In this document: piece after piece, positions 27,701-36,269 of the stretch | How positions within the stretch are numbered: position 1 is the stretch's first letter | Layout: each line of letters opens with the position of its first letter | Notes under the pieces: model-generated | Databases searched by the model: none | Seen by the model: only the letters and a program-made list of their open reading frames with translations | What the model was told of the DNA's origin: nothing | Position numbers and translations under genes: made by a program | Origin: Melioribacter roseus | GTDB taxonomy: Bacteria > Bacteroidota > Ignavibacteria > Ignavibacteriales > Melioribacteraceae | Length of the DNA: 56,555 bases | Reading direction: 5' to 3' | Assembly (NCBI GenBank): GCA_020723165.1 | Contig: DYJK01000009.1 | Span: forward strand, 1 to 56,555

Positions 27701-28096
27701 AAGCTCGGTTTAATTCCGGCAATGGAGTGGCAGATTGACGAGTTCATACAAAGATCTAATATTCAGGTTTCCTTTGAATGCAAATTAGAAAGAACTAAAT
27801 TTAATAAGCACGAAAAGCTTTCCGTTTTCAGAATTCTTCAAGAATCGTTAACTAATATTACCAGGCATTCTAAAGCAACTGAAGTAAAAATTATTTTTGA
27901 GAAGAGCGATAAAAACTACCTCCTTACCATTATTGATAACGGGGTTGGAATTGATGAAACCAAAATTTCATCTAAATCCTTTGGAATCATCGGCATGAAG
28001 GAACGTGCTAAACTAATCGGTGCCGGTTTTAATATTGAATCTGCGGCCGGAAAAGGTACAAGAACAATCTTGACTATCCCGGCAAAAGATAGTTAA
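24791..28096 (+). CDS. Membrane hybrid kinase with five PAS domains, internal receiver and HisKA_3
   Basis: The 1101-residue kinase has two membrane helices near the N-terminus (about 18-33 and 47-66), PAS domains at about 80-195 and 215-325, then a receiver at 373-490 (DDNPMDSEL, Asp in LSDYHMP, VNKNKI). Three more PAS domains follow (about 510-625, 635-750, 757-870). It ends in HisKA_3 with AIAREIHDEFGQ and a HATPase domain, which is the NarX/DegS class. The internal placement of the receiver is unusual. GAAGAGGTG precedes the ATG. The NarL-type regulator 44 bases downstream is the natural partner. Confidence 0.92.
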   Translation: MNTTGLPIRNHRIKPSKTALIYFVISFLWIFFSDKSIEQIFPDAHTISLFQTIKGLFFVSTTSLLIYLLIRRDVFTLQNQNRLFENIIETSPVGITFVDKDGKITFANNEAEKVLGLKKEKIETRTYNAPGWKISALNGSTYLDEDLPFMKVKRTKIPVRNIEHAIEYPDGQKTFLSINASPILDNYSEFDGVVAAIVDITEQKKIERQIHEKDLLLEETGRIAKVGGWEFDALSFKGTWTEQVARIHDLDPSQPTNVELGVSFYKDESKLNVEKAINEAVEHGIPYDLELEMITAKGNHKWVRTIGHPVVENNKVVKVIGSFQDITEQKIEEEKRKKTEEALISTLEINRILSDKIYRNEQESVTQFRLDRTIRILNLDDNPMDSELNRQSLEDDNLDIEFTHVSTKEEFISVLKNNEYDLILSDYHMPNYDAPSALNYVKEHYPHIPVIILSGTVYDENILVELLKQGARDYVNKNKIAKLPLAVRRTLNEVRILNQQRQVEKALRESEERYRLVLENSLDAILLTAPDGLIYSANLAACEMFQRSEEEIFQVGRKGLVDMSDPRLHILIEERKRTGKAKGELLMLRKDGTKFPAEISSSVFTDSKGQIRTSMIIRDITERKLADELLRRSEGKYRNLINTMQEGLGVQDKNGIITFMNKRGCEMLGYEMDELIGKPATILFDEKNRKILHDQMLQRHKGIRQSYEIAWQRKDGSQIETIIAPSPSFDENGNLIESVAVFTDITERKLAEKALRESEERYRTLLELAPVGIAVHQEAKIVFTNPAGLSLLGANSPDQVIGKPITEIIHPDYLAMASERIKKMINGEKGLYPTTDVYLKLDGTPINVEVNSAPLDYNGKPAVQVIVVDITEKKKVEQDLLNYHKQLEELTKHLQNAREEEREAIAREIHDEFGQVLTSLKMNLTLMKRKFVGTNKDEFEKSINEMTQLIDRAVQHMRNLITELRPEILDKLGLIPAMEWQIDEFIQRSNIQVSFECKLERTKFNKHEKLSVFRILQESLTNITRHSKATEVKIIFEKSDKNYLLTIIDNGVGIDETKISSKSFGIIGMKERAKLIGAGFNIESAAGKGTRTILTIPAKDS

Positions 28097-28140
28097 AAGA
28101 AAAAATAAATTTTATATTTATATAAAAGATATTCATAGAT

Positions 28141-28773
28141 ATGATAACAGTATTAATTGCAGACGATCATTCATTTATTCGTGAGGGAATAAAAAATCTT
28201 ATTACCCAGGAATATGATATAAAAGTGATTGCCGAGACTGCTAATCCACTTGAGATAATAGAACTTACACTTAAACACAAACCAAACATACTAATACTTG
28301 ACTTATCGATGCCGGGCAAAGACGGTTTAGATGTTTTGAAAGAGATAAAACTCCAGGTGCCCGACACAAAAGTTTTGATAATGACAATGATGGCTGAAGA
28401 CCAGTTTGCTGTGCGCACATTAAAAGCCGGGGCATCAGGTTACTTAACAAAAAACAGCGCCCCGGAAGAACTTATTAAAGCCATTAGAAAAATATACTCC
28501 GGTAAAAAATATATCAGCACTTCCCTTGCAGAAAAACTCGCAGATGATATTGATGCAACACTTAACAAAAATCCGATAGAGGTTTTATCGGACCGCGAAT
28601 TTCAAATTTTAAAATTACTTGCTGCCGGCAAATCACAAACTGATATTGCCGGTGAACTATCATTAAGCACCAGCACAGTAAACACCTACCGATCACGGAT
28701 ACTCGAGAAGTTAAATCTACACACAAACGCAGAGCTGATTCATTTCGCCTTGACAAACCGTCTTATCGATTAA
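28141..28773 (+). CDS. NarL/FixJ-family response regulator
   Basis: The 210-residue regulator has a receiver (DDHSFIREG, phospho-acceptor Asp in LILDLSMPGKDGL, Lys in YLTKNS) and a C-terminal LuxR-type helix-turn-helix (LSDREFQILKLLAAG, TVNTYRSRILEKL). It should be phosphorylated by the HisKA_3 kinase directly upstream, since this kinase class pairs with NarL-type regulators. It acts as a transcription factor in the cytoplasm. The gaps downstream contain repeated TACTAC words, which are possible targets but do not match the known NarL heptamer. Confidence 0.94.
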   Translation: MITVLIADDHSFIREGIKNLITQEYDIKVIAETANPLEIIELTLKHKPNILILDLSMPGKDGLDVLKEIKLQVPDTKVLIMTMMAEDQFAVRTLKAGASGYLTKNSAPEELIKAIRKIYSGKKYISTSLAEKLADDIDATLNKNPIEVLSDREFQILKLLAAGKSQTDIAGELSLSTSTVNTYRSRILEKLNLHTNAELIHFALTNRLID

Positions 28774-28792
28774 CTACCTCTTGTAATAAAAA

Positions 28793-28820
28793 TACTACAC
28801 AATAATCATATTCTTACTAC
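28793..28820. promoter_or_regulatory. Possible regulator site, TACTAC pair (gap 1)
   Basis: TACTAC is present at 28793-28798 and 28815-28820, with AATCATATTCT before the second copy. A very similar arrangement precedes the next receiver gene at 29260-29308. This is a pattern only; no regulator is proven. Confidence 0.3.
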
Positions 28821-28871
28821 GGTCTTATTTAGCTGCCCTGGTTAATTTGTATCCAAGAATTGAAGGTTAAG

Positions 28872-29237
28872 GTGAAAAAGGTATTATTGGTAGATGATTC
28901 CCCGGAAATTATTAAGTCGTTGGCTCTTATAATTAATGAGATTAAAGGATTGCAAATTGTAGCTTCGGTTTCTAATGGCCTTAACGCCATTAGGGCATTT
29001 AATCTTTATGAACCTGATATTGTTTTACTTGATATCAGTCTGACTAACAGCAATGGTATTGAAGTTCTAAGCGATTTGAAATCTTCGGCGAAACCGCCTA
29101 TCGTGATTATGTTCACAAACTATTCACGGGAATCATTTAGAAAAACTTCTATAAAACTTGGTGCTGATTATTTTTTAGATAAAACAAACGACACCGATAA
29201 ATTAATAGATATCCTCACCCACCTTGCAAAAAGTTAA
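28872..29237 (+). CDS. Stand-alone receiver-domain protein (CheY-like)
   Basis: The protein is a single receiver of about 121 residues with all key residues: DDS acidic pair, phospho-acceptor Asp in LLDISLTNSNG, Thr in MFTNYS and Lys in FLDKTND. With no output domain it probably works as a phosphate shuttle or a protein-binding switch. The in-frame TTG at 28860 lacks a ribosome site. GTG at 28872 has GAAGG five bases upstream and gives the usual VKKVLLVDD start, so I chose it. It lies between the NarL regulator and a degenerate receiver. Confidence 0.85.
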   Translation: MKKVLLVDDSPEIIKSLALIINEIKGLQIVASVSNGLNAIRAFNLYEPDIVLLDISLTNSNGIEVLSDLKSSAKPPIVIMFTNYSRESFRKTSIKLGADYFLDKTNDTDKLIDILTHLAKS

Positions 29238-29259
29238 CCATTACAAATTGTAGAATTTC

Positions 29260-29308
29260 TACTACGAAACAATTAGAGCATTTATTACAATAGAATCATA
29301 ATTACTAC
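29260..29308. promoter_or_regulatory. Possible regulator site, TACTAC pair (gap 2)
   Basis: TACTAC occurs at 29260-29265 and 29303-29308, with GAATCATAAT before the second copy. It resembles the block at 28793-28820. Confidence 0.3.
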
Positions 29309-29367
29309 TATAAACTAACCGGGTAATCAAAAGTATTTTGCGTATGGAAATTAAGAAAGAAGAAAAA

Positions 29368-29775
29368 ATGAAAATATTAATCTTTGAACGCGTTCTTGAA
29401 GCCAAGCAAAGTCTTGAGAATCAAGTTAAACTAATAGATGAAAAGATCGAATTGGTAACAGCAGATAATATTAGCCTTGTACTCTATCTGCTTAAAGAAT
29501 ATTACTTCGACCTGATCGTTATCGATATGGATAACCTCGGCGGTCAATTCCGGGTTCTAAAGAAACTCGCCTTCGAAAAAAACCCCGATGTTACTTTAAT
29601 TATGCTTACACTTTTCCCGTATAAAAACATTATAGATAAGTTTCTTAAAGAAGGTGTTGACTATTGTTTTGACAAAGTTGTAGAGCTTGACAAGTTTTTA
29701 ACTACTGTAGCCGAAACAATAAAAAATATGGAACCGGAATTGAATAGTGACAATTCAGTTTCAAAGGTAAGCTGA
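29368..29775 (+). CDS. Degenerate receiver-like protein
   Basis: The product is about 135 residues with a receiver-like alternation of strands and helices: MKILIFER, YFDLIVIDMDN, VTLIMLTLF and CFDKVVE. The phospho-acceptor-position Asp, Thr and Lys are present, but the acidic pair that binds Mg2+ at the start is replaced by FER, so normal phosphorylation is doubtful. ATG 29368 follows AAGAAAGAAG and gives the family-like start; an upstream ATG at 29344 is possible. It may be a pseudo-receiver that acts by binding. It lies 32 bases before the giant kinase. Confidence 0.75.
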   Translation: MKILIFERVLEAKQSLENQVKLIDEKIELVTADNISLVLYLLKEYYFDLIVIDMDNLGGQFRVLKKLAFEKNPDVTLIMLTLFPYKNIIDKFLKEGVDYCFDKVVELDKFLTTVAETIKNMEPELNSDNSVSKVS

Positions 29776-29807
29776 GTTTTATACTTAGGGTTTTTGAGAA
29801 AAGGCAA

Positions 29808-32800
29808 ATGAAAAAAGAGTTTAACAATATTAGCGTGGATAACAAGGGAGCTGTTAACCTTGTTTTAATCTTAGTAATCGCCAGCATACTTGTTATCGCC
29901 GGCGGTTATATTTTCTATAATAACCAAAGAGTGAAAGAAACAAGGGAGATACAATTACACCTCTCTACTATAGCTGATTATAAAACTAAAGAGATTGAAC
30001 GATGGTTGTCAGATAATTTTTATCAGAGCGTTGCTATATTTTTTAACCAGCATTTTGTGAATCATTTTAACGATTGGCAGCAAGACAGAAACAACGAGAC
30101 TAAGAAACATGAAATTTTATCGCTGTTAGAATATGAGAGAAAAAATAAAAAATTACGTGTAGCTCTTATAAGCGATATTGAAGGGAATACAATACTATCA
30201 TCTAACAACAAAAAAGAAATTTTTGATACACATGAATTAACCTATCTTAAAAAGTCAGTTACAGAACAAACACCGGTCTTCACCAACCTATATCGATGCA
30301 AAATTGATAATGAAATTCATATTGCTACTTACATTCCGTTAGTCCAAAAAATAAATAATATATCTACCGTTTTTGCTGTTGTTGTTTTTGATATCGATCC
30401 GCATACAACCCTTTATCCTTTAATACAAAAATGGCCGCAAGAAAGCGAAACTTCCGAAGCACAAATTGTACGTAAAGAAGGTAACTATGTTCTTTTCCTA
30501 AATGAATTACGATTTACTAAGAGATCCGCTTTGAAATTCCGCATTCCCCTATCGAAAAAGGATGCACCGGCAGTAATGGCAGTAAATAATATCGAGGGCA
30601 TTGTTGAAGGTAAAGATTACCGCGGAGAAGAAGTCCTCGCAGTTATAAAAAAAATCTCAAGATCGGATTGGCATTTAATAACAAAGGTTGACAAAAAAGA
30701 AATTTACCAGTCACTCACCGAGAAAGCATTATTTATTACAGCATTAGTTATCGCGTTTCTTATGGTAATCATTATAGGAGCTTTTTATTATTCCAAAAAA
30801 ACAAAAACGGATTACTACAAAAAACTATATGAATCTGAAAAAGAGAAGTTGTTGATAAAGAAAAGTCACGAAGAATTAATCAATCATGCAAATGATATAA
30901 TACTGCTGACAGATGCGTCGGGTAAAATAATTGAGGCAAACAAAAAGGCAGTTACTACTTACGGTTATACTTTACAAGAACTAAAAAACTTAAATATCAA
31001 GAATCTTCATCCGAGAGAAACACAAAGTAAATTTGAAATTGAAAATGCCAAAACTAAAACCGGTGATGGCAATGTTTACGAAACTACTCATTTAACAAAG
31101 TCCGGCCAATCTGTACCCGTAGAGGTTAGCTCGATATTTATAGTAATTAACGATACCGGTTATGTGCAGAGTATAATAAGAGATATATCCGAAAGAAAAT
31201 ATGCTGAAGAAAAAATAAGGCAGACAAGTAAACTTCTTGAAAATATCATAGATGGCACCCAGGATGCTATATTCATTAAAGATAAAGATGGTAAGTATAT
31301 ACTTGTAAACAAAGCCGCTTCAGAATTTGCACGTAAACCGATCGAAGAAATTATCGGTAAAGATGATTCACATCTGTTTACCGAAGGAATAGATTCTATA
31401 CTCGAAAACGACCGTAAGGTATTGCAAGAAGGAATTACAATTAAAACCGAGGAAACACTTGTCTGTAACGGAATCAGAAGAACATTCGATGTAATTAAAT
31501 TCCCCTGGAAAGATTCTAACAACAACATTATTGGCATTATCGGTATAGATAGAGATGTAACCGAAAAACAAGAAATGGTAGAGCAGCTAAGGGAAAGCGA
31601 AAATCATTATCGTAATTTATTTAACAACAATCCGCACCCAATGTGGGTCTACAATCTTAAGACACTCCAGTTTCTAGAAGTGAACGATGCTGCGGTTGAT
31701 CTTTATGGATACTCTAAAGATGAATTTTTAAGTAAGACAATTAAAGATATCCGTCCAAAAGAAGATATTGAAAAACTGCTTGAGAATGTTCGTTCTTCAA
31801 ATAAACTGTTAGCAAACAATATCGATCATTCAGGAAATTGGCGACATATAAAGAAAGACGGCACTATCATCGACGTTGATATAACTTCGCATCATATAAA
31901 TTATAACAGCTATGACGGTAAATTAGTACTTGTTAATGATATAACTGAACGACTTGCTGCAGAACGGAAATTAATAGAAAGTGAAGAACGCTATAGAAGA
32001 TTTTTCGAAGAAGATTTAACGGGTGACTACGTAACTACCCCGGACGGAAAGATACTTATGTGCAACCAGGCATTTGTAGATATAATGGGGTGCCGCTCGA
32101 TAGATGATCTAAAAAATAAAAATGCTTATGATTTTTACTTCTATAAAAATGACCGTGATAAATTTATTGAAGAACTTAAAAAGAACGGGAAATTAATTCT
32201 GCGTGAAAATACTTTGAGAGCATGCGACGGCAGAATAATTCACGTTGTAGAAAATGTACTTGCTGATCTTGATGATAATGGCGAACTTGTCCAAATTTTC
32301 GGTTACATGTTCGATATTACTCAGCGGGTTAAGGCATTAGAATCATTAAAAAAGAGTGAGGAACGTTATAAATATTTAGCTGAAAATATTACTGACGTAG
32401 TATGGATCTTTGATATAAATTCATATAAACTTTCTTTTATAAGTCCTTCAGTTAAGAAACTCCGCGGCTATAGCGTAGATGAAGCTCTTGAAAAAAGTCT
32501 TGAGGAAGCATTAACGCCGGAATCAGTTAAATTGGTTCAAGAACTATTACCAAAACGTATTGCCTCGTATCTTTCAGGAATACCGGATGTACCGCAGATC
32601 AACGAGATTCAAGAATACCGTAAAGATGGTTCTATTGTAAACGTGGAAGTTTCTACGTCCTTACTTGGCGACGAAAAAACCGGTTTGAAAATATTAGGCG
32701 TAAGCCGTGATATCACCGAACGTAAACTTGCAGAAGAACAGAAAAAACTGAATGAAAGACGTTTGGAAAGTTTAATTAAAATAAATGAACATAATGCTGT

Positions 32801-34346
32801 AACTGAAAAAGAACTTCTCAATTACACACTAGAAGAAGCTATCAATCTTACCTCAAGCAAAATCGGCTATATTTATTTTTATGACGAAGCTACAAAGTTG
32901 TTCACACTTAATTCCTGGTCCAAAGATGTTATGCCGTTATGTGGGATATTAGAACAACAAACGGTTCACGAATTAGATAAAACCGGAATATGGGGTGAAG
33001 CTGTAAGACAAAGAAAAGAAATTATCATTAATGACTTCCAGTTAGCTAACCCAGATAAGAAGGGTTACCCGGAAGGTCATTTAGAATTATCCAGATTTTT
33101 AACTATCCCGGTAATAGTTGATGAAAAAATCGTTGCCGTTGTTGGTGTTGCTGATAAAGAGACCGATTATGATAGTCCCGATGTACGCCAATTAAAACTT
33201 TTGATGGATTCTGCATGGAAAATCGTTCAGAAAAAACGTGCAGAACACGAGATATTAACACTTAGTAAAGCTATAGAGCAGAGCCCGGCTTCAATTATAA
33301 TTACCGACTTAGACGGTAAAATAGAATTTGTCAACAAAAAATTTACTGATGTTACCGGTTATTCGGCTGATGAAGTAAAAGGAAAAAATCCAAGTTTATT
33401 ACAATCCGGTTTTACACCTAAATCCACATACAAAGAATTATGGGAGACATTAAAAGCCGGCAAAATCTGGAGCGGCGAATTATTGAACAAAAAGAAAGAT
33501 GGCAGTCTTTACTGGGAAAACGTTGTTATCAGTCCGGTAAAAAATAAAAATATTTTCAAATACATAGCTGTAAAACTTGATATAACCAGCCAGAAAAAAA
33601 TGTTGTATGAATTAATTGAAGCTAAAGAAAAAGCTGAGAGATCTGATAAATTGAAATCGGAATTTTTAGCTCAAGTATCACACGAAATAAGAACACCTTT
33701 AAACGCAATATTGAGCTACTCCAACTTGCTGCAAGATGATTTACTAGATAGAGACATCACCGATGAAAATACAACGGAAAGTTTAGCCGGGATACAATTT
33801 GCCGGGAAGAGAATAATACGAACAATAGACCTGATACTTAATATGTCCGAACTTAATACCGGCAGTTATAAAATTAGTCCTAAAAATATTAAGCTGTTAA
33901 AGGATCTACTGGATCATATAGTATTTGAATATCAAGCAATAGCAAAAGAAAAAAATCTTGAATTCTGCATTACCAAAAAAACTATTGATGATAGGGTTTT
34001 TGGCGATGAGTATTCTATCAGTCAAATTTTTATCAACCTAATTGATAATGCTATTAAGTATACTAATCATGGTTATGTTAAAATAAATTTATACCATGAC
34101 AATCATTATGATCTAGTTGTGGAAATAGAGGATTCCGGTATTGGCATGTCAAAAGAATTTATGGCTGTAATGTTCGAACCTTTCTCCCAGGAAGATCAAG
34201 GATACTCTAGAAGGTTTGAAGGGAATGGTTTAGGACTTGCACTCGTAAAAAAATACTGCGAACTAAATAACGTAAAAATTGATATAGAAAGTGAAAAAAA
34301 TAAGGGTACAACTTTCAGACTTACATTTCCAATAAAAACTTCATAA
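29808..34346 (+). CDS. Giant membrane PAS/GAF sensor histidine kinase (1512 aa)
   Basis: Two membrane helices (about 15-39 and 305-328) enclose a periplasmic sensor region of about 265 residues. The cytoplasmic part has PAS domains at about 353-465, 474-590, 597-715, 724-840 and 849-975, a GAF domain (987-1140), a sixth PAS (1151-1265), HisKA with AQVSHEIRTPLN, and HATPase with DSGIGMSKEF and GNGLGLALVKKYC. The C-terminal kinase core is similar to that of the soluble kinase at 17671. AAAGG lies before the ATG. A strong terminator follows at 34363-34420, so it is probably the last gene of the plus-strand signalling operon. It should integrate an outside signal with several internal ones. Confidence 0.92.
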   Translation: MKKEFNNISVDNKGAVNLVLILVIASILVIAGGYIFYNNQRVKETREIQLHLSTIADYKTKEIERWLSDNFYQSVAIFFNQHFVNHFNDWQQDRNNETKKHEILSLLEYERKNKKLRVALISDIEGNTILSSNNKKEIFDTHELTYLKKSVTEQTPVFTNLYRCKIDNEIHIATYIPLVQKINNISTVFAVVVFDIDPHTTLYPLIQKWPQESETSEAQIVRKEGNYVLFLNELRFTKRSALKFRIPLSKKDAPAVMAVNNIEGIVEGKDYRGEEVLAVIKKISRSDWHLITKVDKKEIYQSLTEKALFITALVIAFLMVIIIGAFYYSKKTKTDYYKKLYESEKEKLLIKKSHEELINHANDIILLTDASGKIIEANKKAVTTYGYTLQELKNLNIKNLHPRETQSKFEIENAKTKTGDGNVYETTHLTKSGQSVPVEVSSIFIVINDTGYVQSIIRDISERKYAEEKIRQTSKLLENIIDGTQDAIFIKDKDGKYILVNKAASEFARKPIEEIIGKDDSHLFTEGIDSILENDRKVLQEGITIKTEETLVCNGIRRTFDVIKFPWKDSNNNIIGIIGIDRDVTEKQEMVEQLRESENHYRNLFNNNPHPMWVYNLKTLQFLEVNDAAVDLYGYSKDEFLSKTIKDIRPKEDIEKLLENVRSSNKLLANNIDHSGNWRHIKKDGTIIDVDITSHHINYNSYDGKLVLVNDITERLAAERKLIESEERYRRFFEEDLTGDYVTTPDGKILMCNQAFVDIMGCRSIDDLKNKNAYDFYFYKNDRDKFIEELKKNGKLILRENTLRACDGRIIHVVENVLADLDDNGELVQIFGYMFDITQRVKALESLKKSEERYKYLAENITDVVWIFDINSYKLSFISPSVKKLRGYSVDEALEKSLEEALTPESVKLVQELLPKRIASYLSGIPDVPQINEIQEYRKDGSIVNVEVSTSLLGDEKTGLKILGVSRDITERKLAEEQKKLNERRLESLIKINEHNAVTEKELLNYTLEEAINLTSSKIGYIYFYDEATKLFTLNSWSKDVMPLCGILEQQTVHELDKTGIWGEAVRQRKEIIINDFQLANPDKKGYPEGHLELSRFLTIPVIVDEKIVAVVGVADKETDYDSPDVRQLKLLMDSAWKIVQKKRAEHEILTLSKAIEQSPASIIITDLDGKIEFVNKKFTDVTGYSADEVKGKNPSLLQSGFTPKSTYKELWETLKAGKIWSGELLNKKKDGSLYWENVVISPVKNKNIFKYIAVKLDITSQKKMLYELIEAKEKAERSDKLKSEFLAQVSHEIRTPLNAILSYSNLLQDDLLDRDITDENTTESLAGIQFAGKRIIRTIDLILNMSELNTGSYKISPKNIKLLKDLLDHIVFEYQAIAKEKNLEFCITKKTIDDRVFGDEYSISQIFINLIDNAIKYTNHGYVKINLYHDNHYDLVVEIEDSGIGMSKEFMAVMFEPFSQEDQGYSRRFEGNGLGLALVKKYCELNNVKIDIESEKNKGTTFRLTFPIKTS

Positions 34347-34362
34347 GCCCTCATAGCCCTCA

Positions 34363-34420
34363 AGAGACGCTCCGCGGCCGGCCCTCTAAAATAAACGGCT
34401 GCGGAGTGCTCTCTGTTTTT
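34363..34420 (+). terminator. Intrinsic terminator of the signalling operon
   Basis: CTCCGCGGCCG (34370-34380) pairs with CGGCTGCGGAG (34396-34406), an 11-bp stem with one G-U pair, extended imperfectly by AGAG / CTCT. It ends in TTTTT at 34416-34420. This is the strongest GC hairpin in the region. Confidence 0.8.
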
Positions 34421-34430
34421 AAAAGGCAGA

Positions 34431-34486
34431 ATTATGAATTCAGATCAAGGAATAATGAATTAAGAATTGACTTCTAAATTCAGAAT
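34431..34486. repeat. Degenerate heptamer tandem repeat, about 6-8 units
   Basis: Successive 7-base units such as ATTATGA, ATTCAGA and ATTAAGA follow the pattern wTTnnGA, fading into less regular units. The run lies after the terminator of the kinase operon, next to TCTCAATACT at 34501 and the palindrome at 34526. Confidence 0.6.
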
Positions 34487-34525
34487 TCACTGTTTGATAT
34501 TCTCAATACTCTTTTAAAGATTTGA

Positions 34526-34552
34526 TTACCGTCTGCTTTAGCTGACGGATAA
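34526..34552. repeat. ACCGTC-type palindrome, copy 1
   Basis: CCGTC and GACGG (34529-34533 with 34544-34548) enclose TGC-TTTA-GCT. T-rich sequence is on the 5' side and A-rich on the 3' side, the opposite of a terminator. It resembles the copy at 40224 and the arms at 52661-52822. Confidence 0.55.
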
Positions 34553-34601
34553 AAAGAAATTTATTTCATAATTTAATTATCAAAATTACAGATTATCTTT
34601 A

Positions 34602-36269
34602 ATGGCTATCAATATTAACAGATACAAAAAAATAATTCACCTTATAATTACTACTGTGATTTTTTTTACTTCAACTAACTACCCACAACAGACTAATAAT
34701 CATACTAATTTCAAGAAAGAAGCTATCCAAAGACATTTAAATTTTTTAGGGAGCGATCTATTTGAAGGGAGAGGAACCGGCACAACCGGCGGCAACCTTG
34801 CAGCAAAATACCTTGCATTAGAATTCGAACGGATAAATCTTAAGCCTATTGGGAACAACAAAACTTTCTACCAATACATTCCATTACATGGAAGCAAACC
34901 ACTCACATCGTCAAAATTAGAAATTAATATTAAAGACAAAACAATTCCCCTTAGGTTAAATGATGATTATGTATTGCTTCAAGCCGGGGAACAAACATTT
35001 ATTCCCAATCCTATCCCCTTAGTTTTTGTTGGTTACGGAATTATTTCACCGGAATATGATTATAACGATTATTATAATATTGATGTTGAAGGAAAAGTAG
35101 TTGTGTTCTGGGATGGAGAACCTGAACTTGAAGACGAGAGTTTCTTCGACGGAAAAAATCCAACTGTTTACAGTTCGCTTGAAGCAAAACAAAGGATTGC
35201 CTTATCGCGCGGCGCACGAGGTTCCATTTTTATTCCCTCACCGGATAATGTTAAATATAAAGATTGGTACCATGTCGTTAATAATTATTCGTTCGAATAT
35301 CTTTCATTAGCATATTCGGCAGCATCTACATTCGGTGCAATCGTAAAACCCGGTATGGCAAAATTGCTTTTCGAAGATTCGGGTTACAACATCGATGATA
35401 TTAACATCATGGTTAAAACGAACAGCGTTAAAAGTTTTCCTCTCAATTCCAAGTTATCTTTCAGGGGCAATTTTAAGGAAAGAGATTTTCTTGCATCAAA
35501 TGTTATCGGCTTTCTTGAAGGAAAAGATCCCGATTTGAAGAATAGCAATGTAATTGTATCTGCTCATTATGATCATCTTGGTATTGGCCCGCCAATAAAT
35601 AATGATTCCATTTACAACGGGGTTTTCGATAACGCCGCCGGTGTATCGGTGTTGATAGAAATTGCTAAAGAATTTACCAAACCTGAAAATACTCCTAAGC
35701 GTTCAATCATTTTTATTTTGTTAACCGGTGAAGAGAGCGGTCTGCTCGGTTCAAGATATTATATTGATAACCCGGTTGTACCGCTTTATAAAACAGTTGC
35801 CAACATTAATATTGATGGAATTGCCTCATTCGATAAATTTAAAAGCGTTGTAGGTGTCGGTAAAGAGTACTCAACATTAGAAGATGTCCTGAACATTACC
35901 GCTCAGAAATCCGGATTAAGCGTTATCCCGATCCCGCCATTATTTATCCAGGCGGAATCATTTACAAGATCGGACCAGTTAACATTTGCGTCCGCCGGAA
36001 TACCGGCAATACTTATCTCGGAGGGACCAAATTATGTTAACTTGTCATACAAACAAGGGCTTGAAAAGATGATCAACTTTGCGGCAAAAATTTATCATAC
36101 CCCTTTTGATGATCTTTCTTTACCAATAAACTATGATGCGGTAATACAACATGCGGAATTTCTATTTTCTTTTATAGCAGAAATCGCCAATGCTGAAAAC
36201 GAACCCGAATGGTTTAAAGGATCGCCGTATATTAATGCACGACTTCGTTCAATCGCAGAGAAAAAATGA
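34602..36269 (+). CDS. Secreted M28 family metallopeptidase with PA-like insert
   Basis: The 555-residue protein has an N-terminal signal or membrane segment (about 12-30). A protease-associated-like region follows (about 130-260), then an M28 aminopeptidase domain: SAHYDHLG (metal His and Asp), DNAAGVSVL (metal Asp), TGEESGLLGS (catalytic and metal Glu), NINIDGI, and IYHTPFDD (metal His). It should be a Zn-dependent aminopeptidase acting outside the cytoplasm. The start is ATG, without a clear ribosome site. The stop overlaps the start of the PstS-like gene by four bases (ATGA), so the two are coupled. Confidence 0.9.
   Translation: MAININRYKKIIHLIITTVIFFTSTNYPQQTNNHTNFKKEAIQRHLNFLGSDLFEGRGTGTTGGNLAAKYLALEFERINLKPIGNNKTFYQYIPLHGSKPLTSSKLEINIKDKTIPLRLNDDYVLLQAGEQTFIPNPIPLVFVGYGIISPEYDYNDYYNIDVEGKVVVFWDGEPELEDESFFDGKNPTVYSSLEAKQRIALSRGARGSIFIPSPDNVKYKDWYHVVNNYSFEYLSLAYSAASTFGAIVKPGMAKLLFEDSGYNIDDINIMVKTNSVKSFPLNSKLSFRGNFKERDFLASNVIGFLEGKDPDLKNSNVIVSAHYDHLGIGPPINNDSIYNGVFDNAAGVSVLIEIAKEFTKPENTPKRSIIFILLTGEESGLLGSRYYIDNPVVPLYKTVANINIDGIASFDKFKSVVGVGKEYSTLEDVLNITAQKSGLSVIPIPPLFIQAESFTRSDQLTFASAGIPAILISEGPNYVNLSYKQGLEKMINFAAKIYHTPFDDLSLPINYDAVIQHAEFLFSFIAEIANAENEPEWFKGSPYINARLRSIAEKK

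Noticed and set aside
28793-29308. NarL heptamer sites
   Set aside because: TACTAC does not fit the TACYYMT consensus of E. coli NarL.
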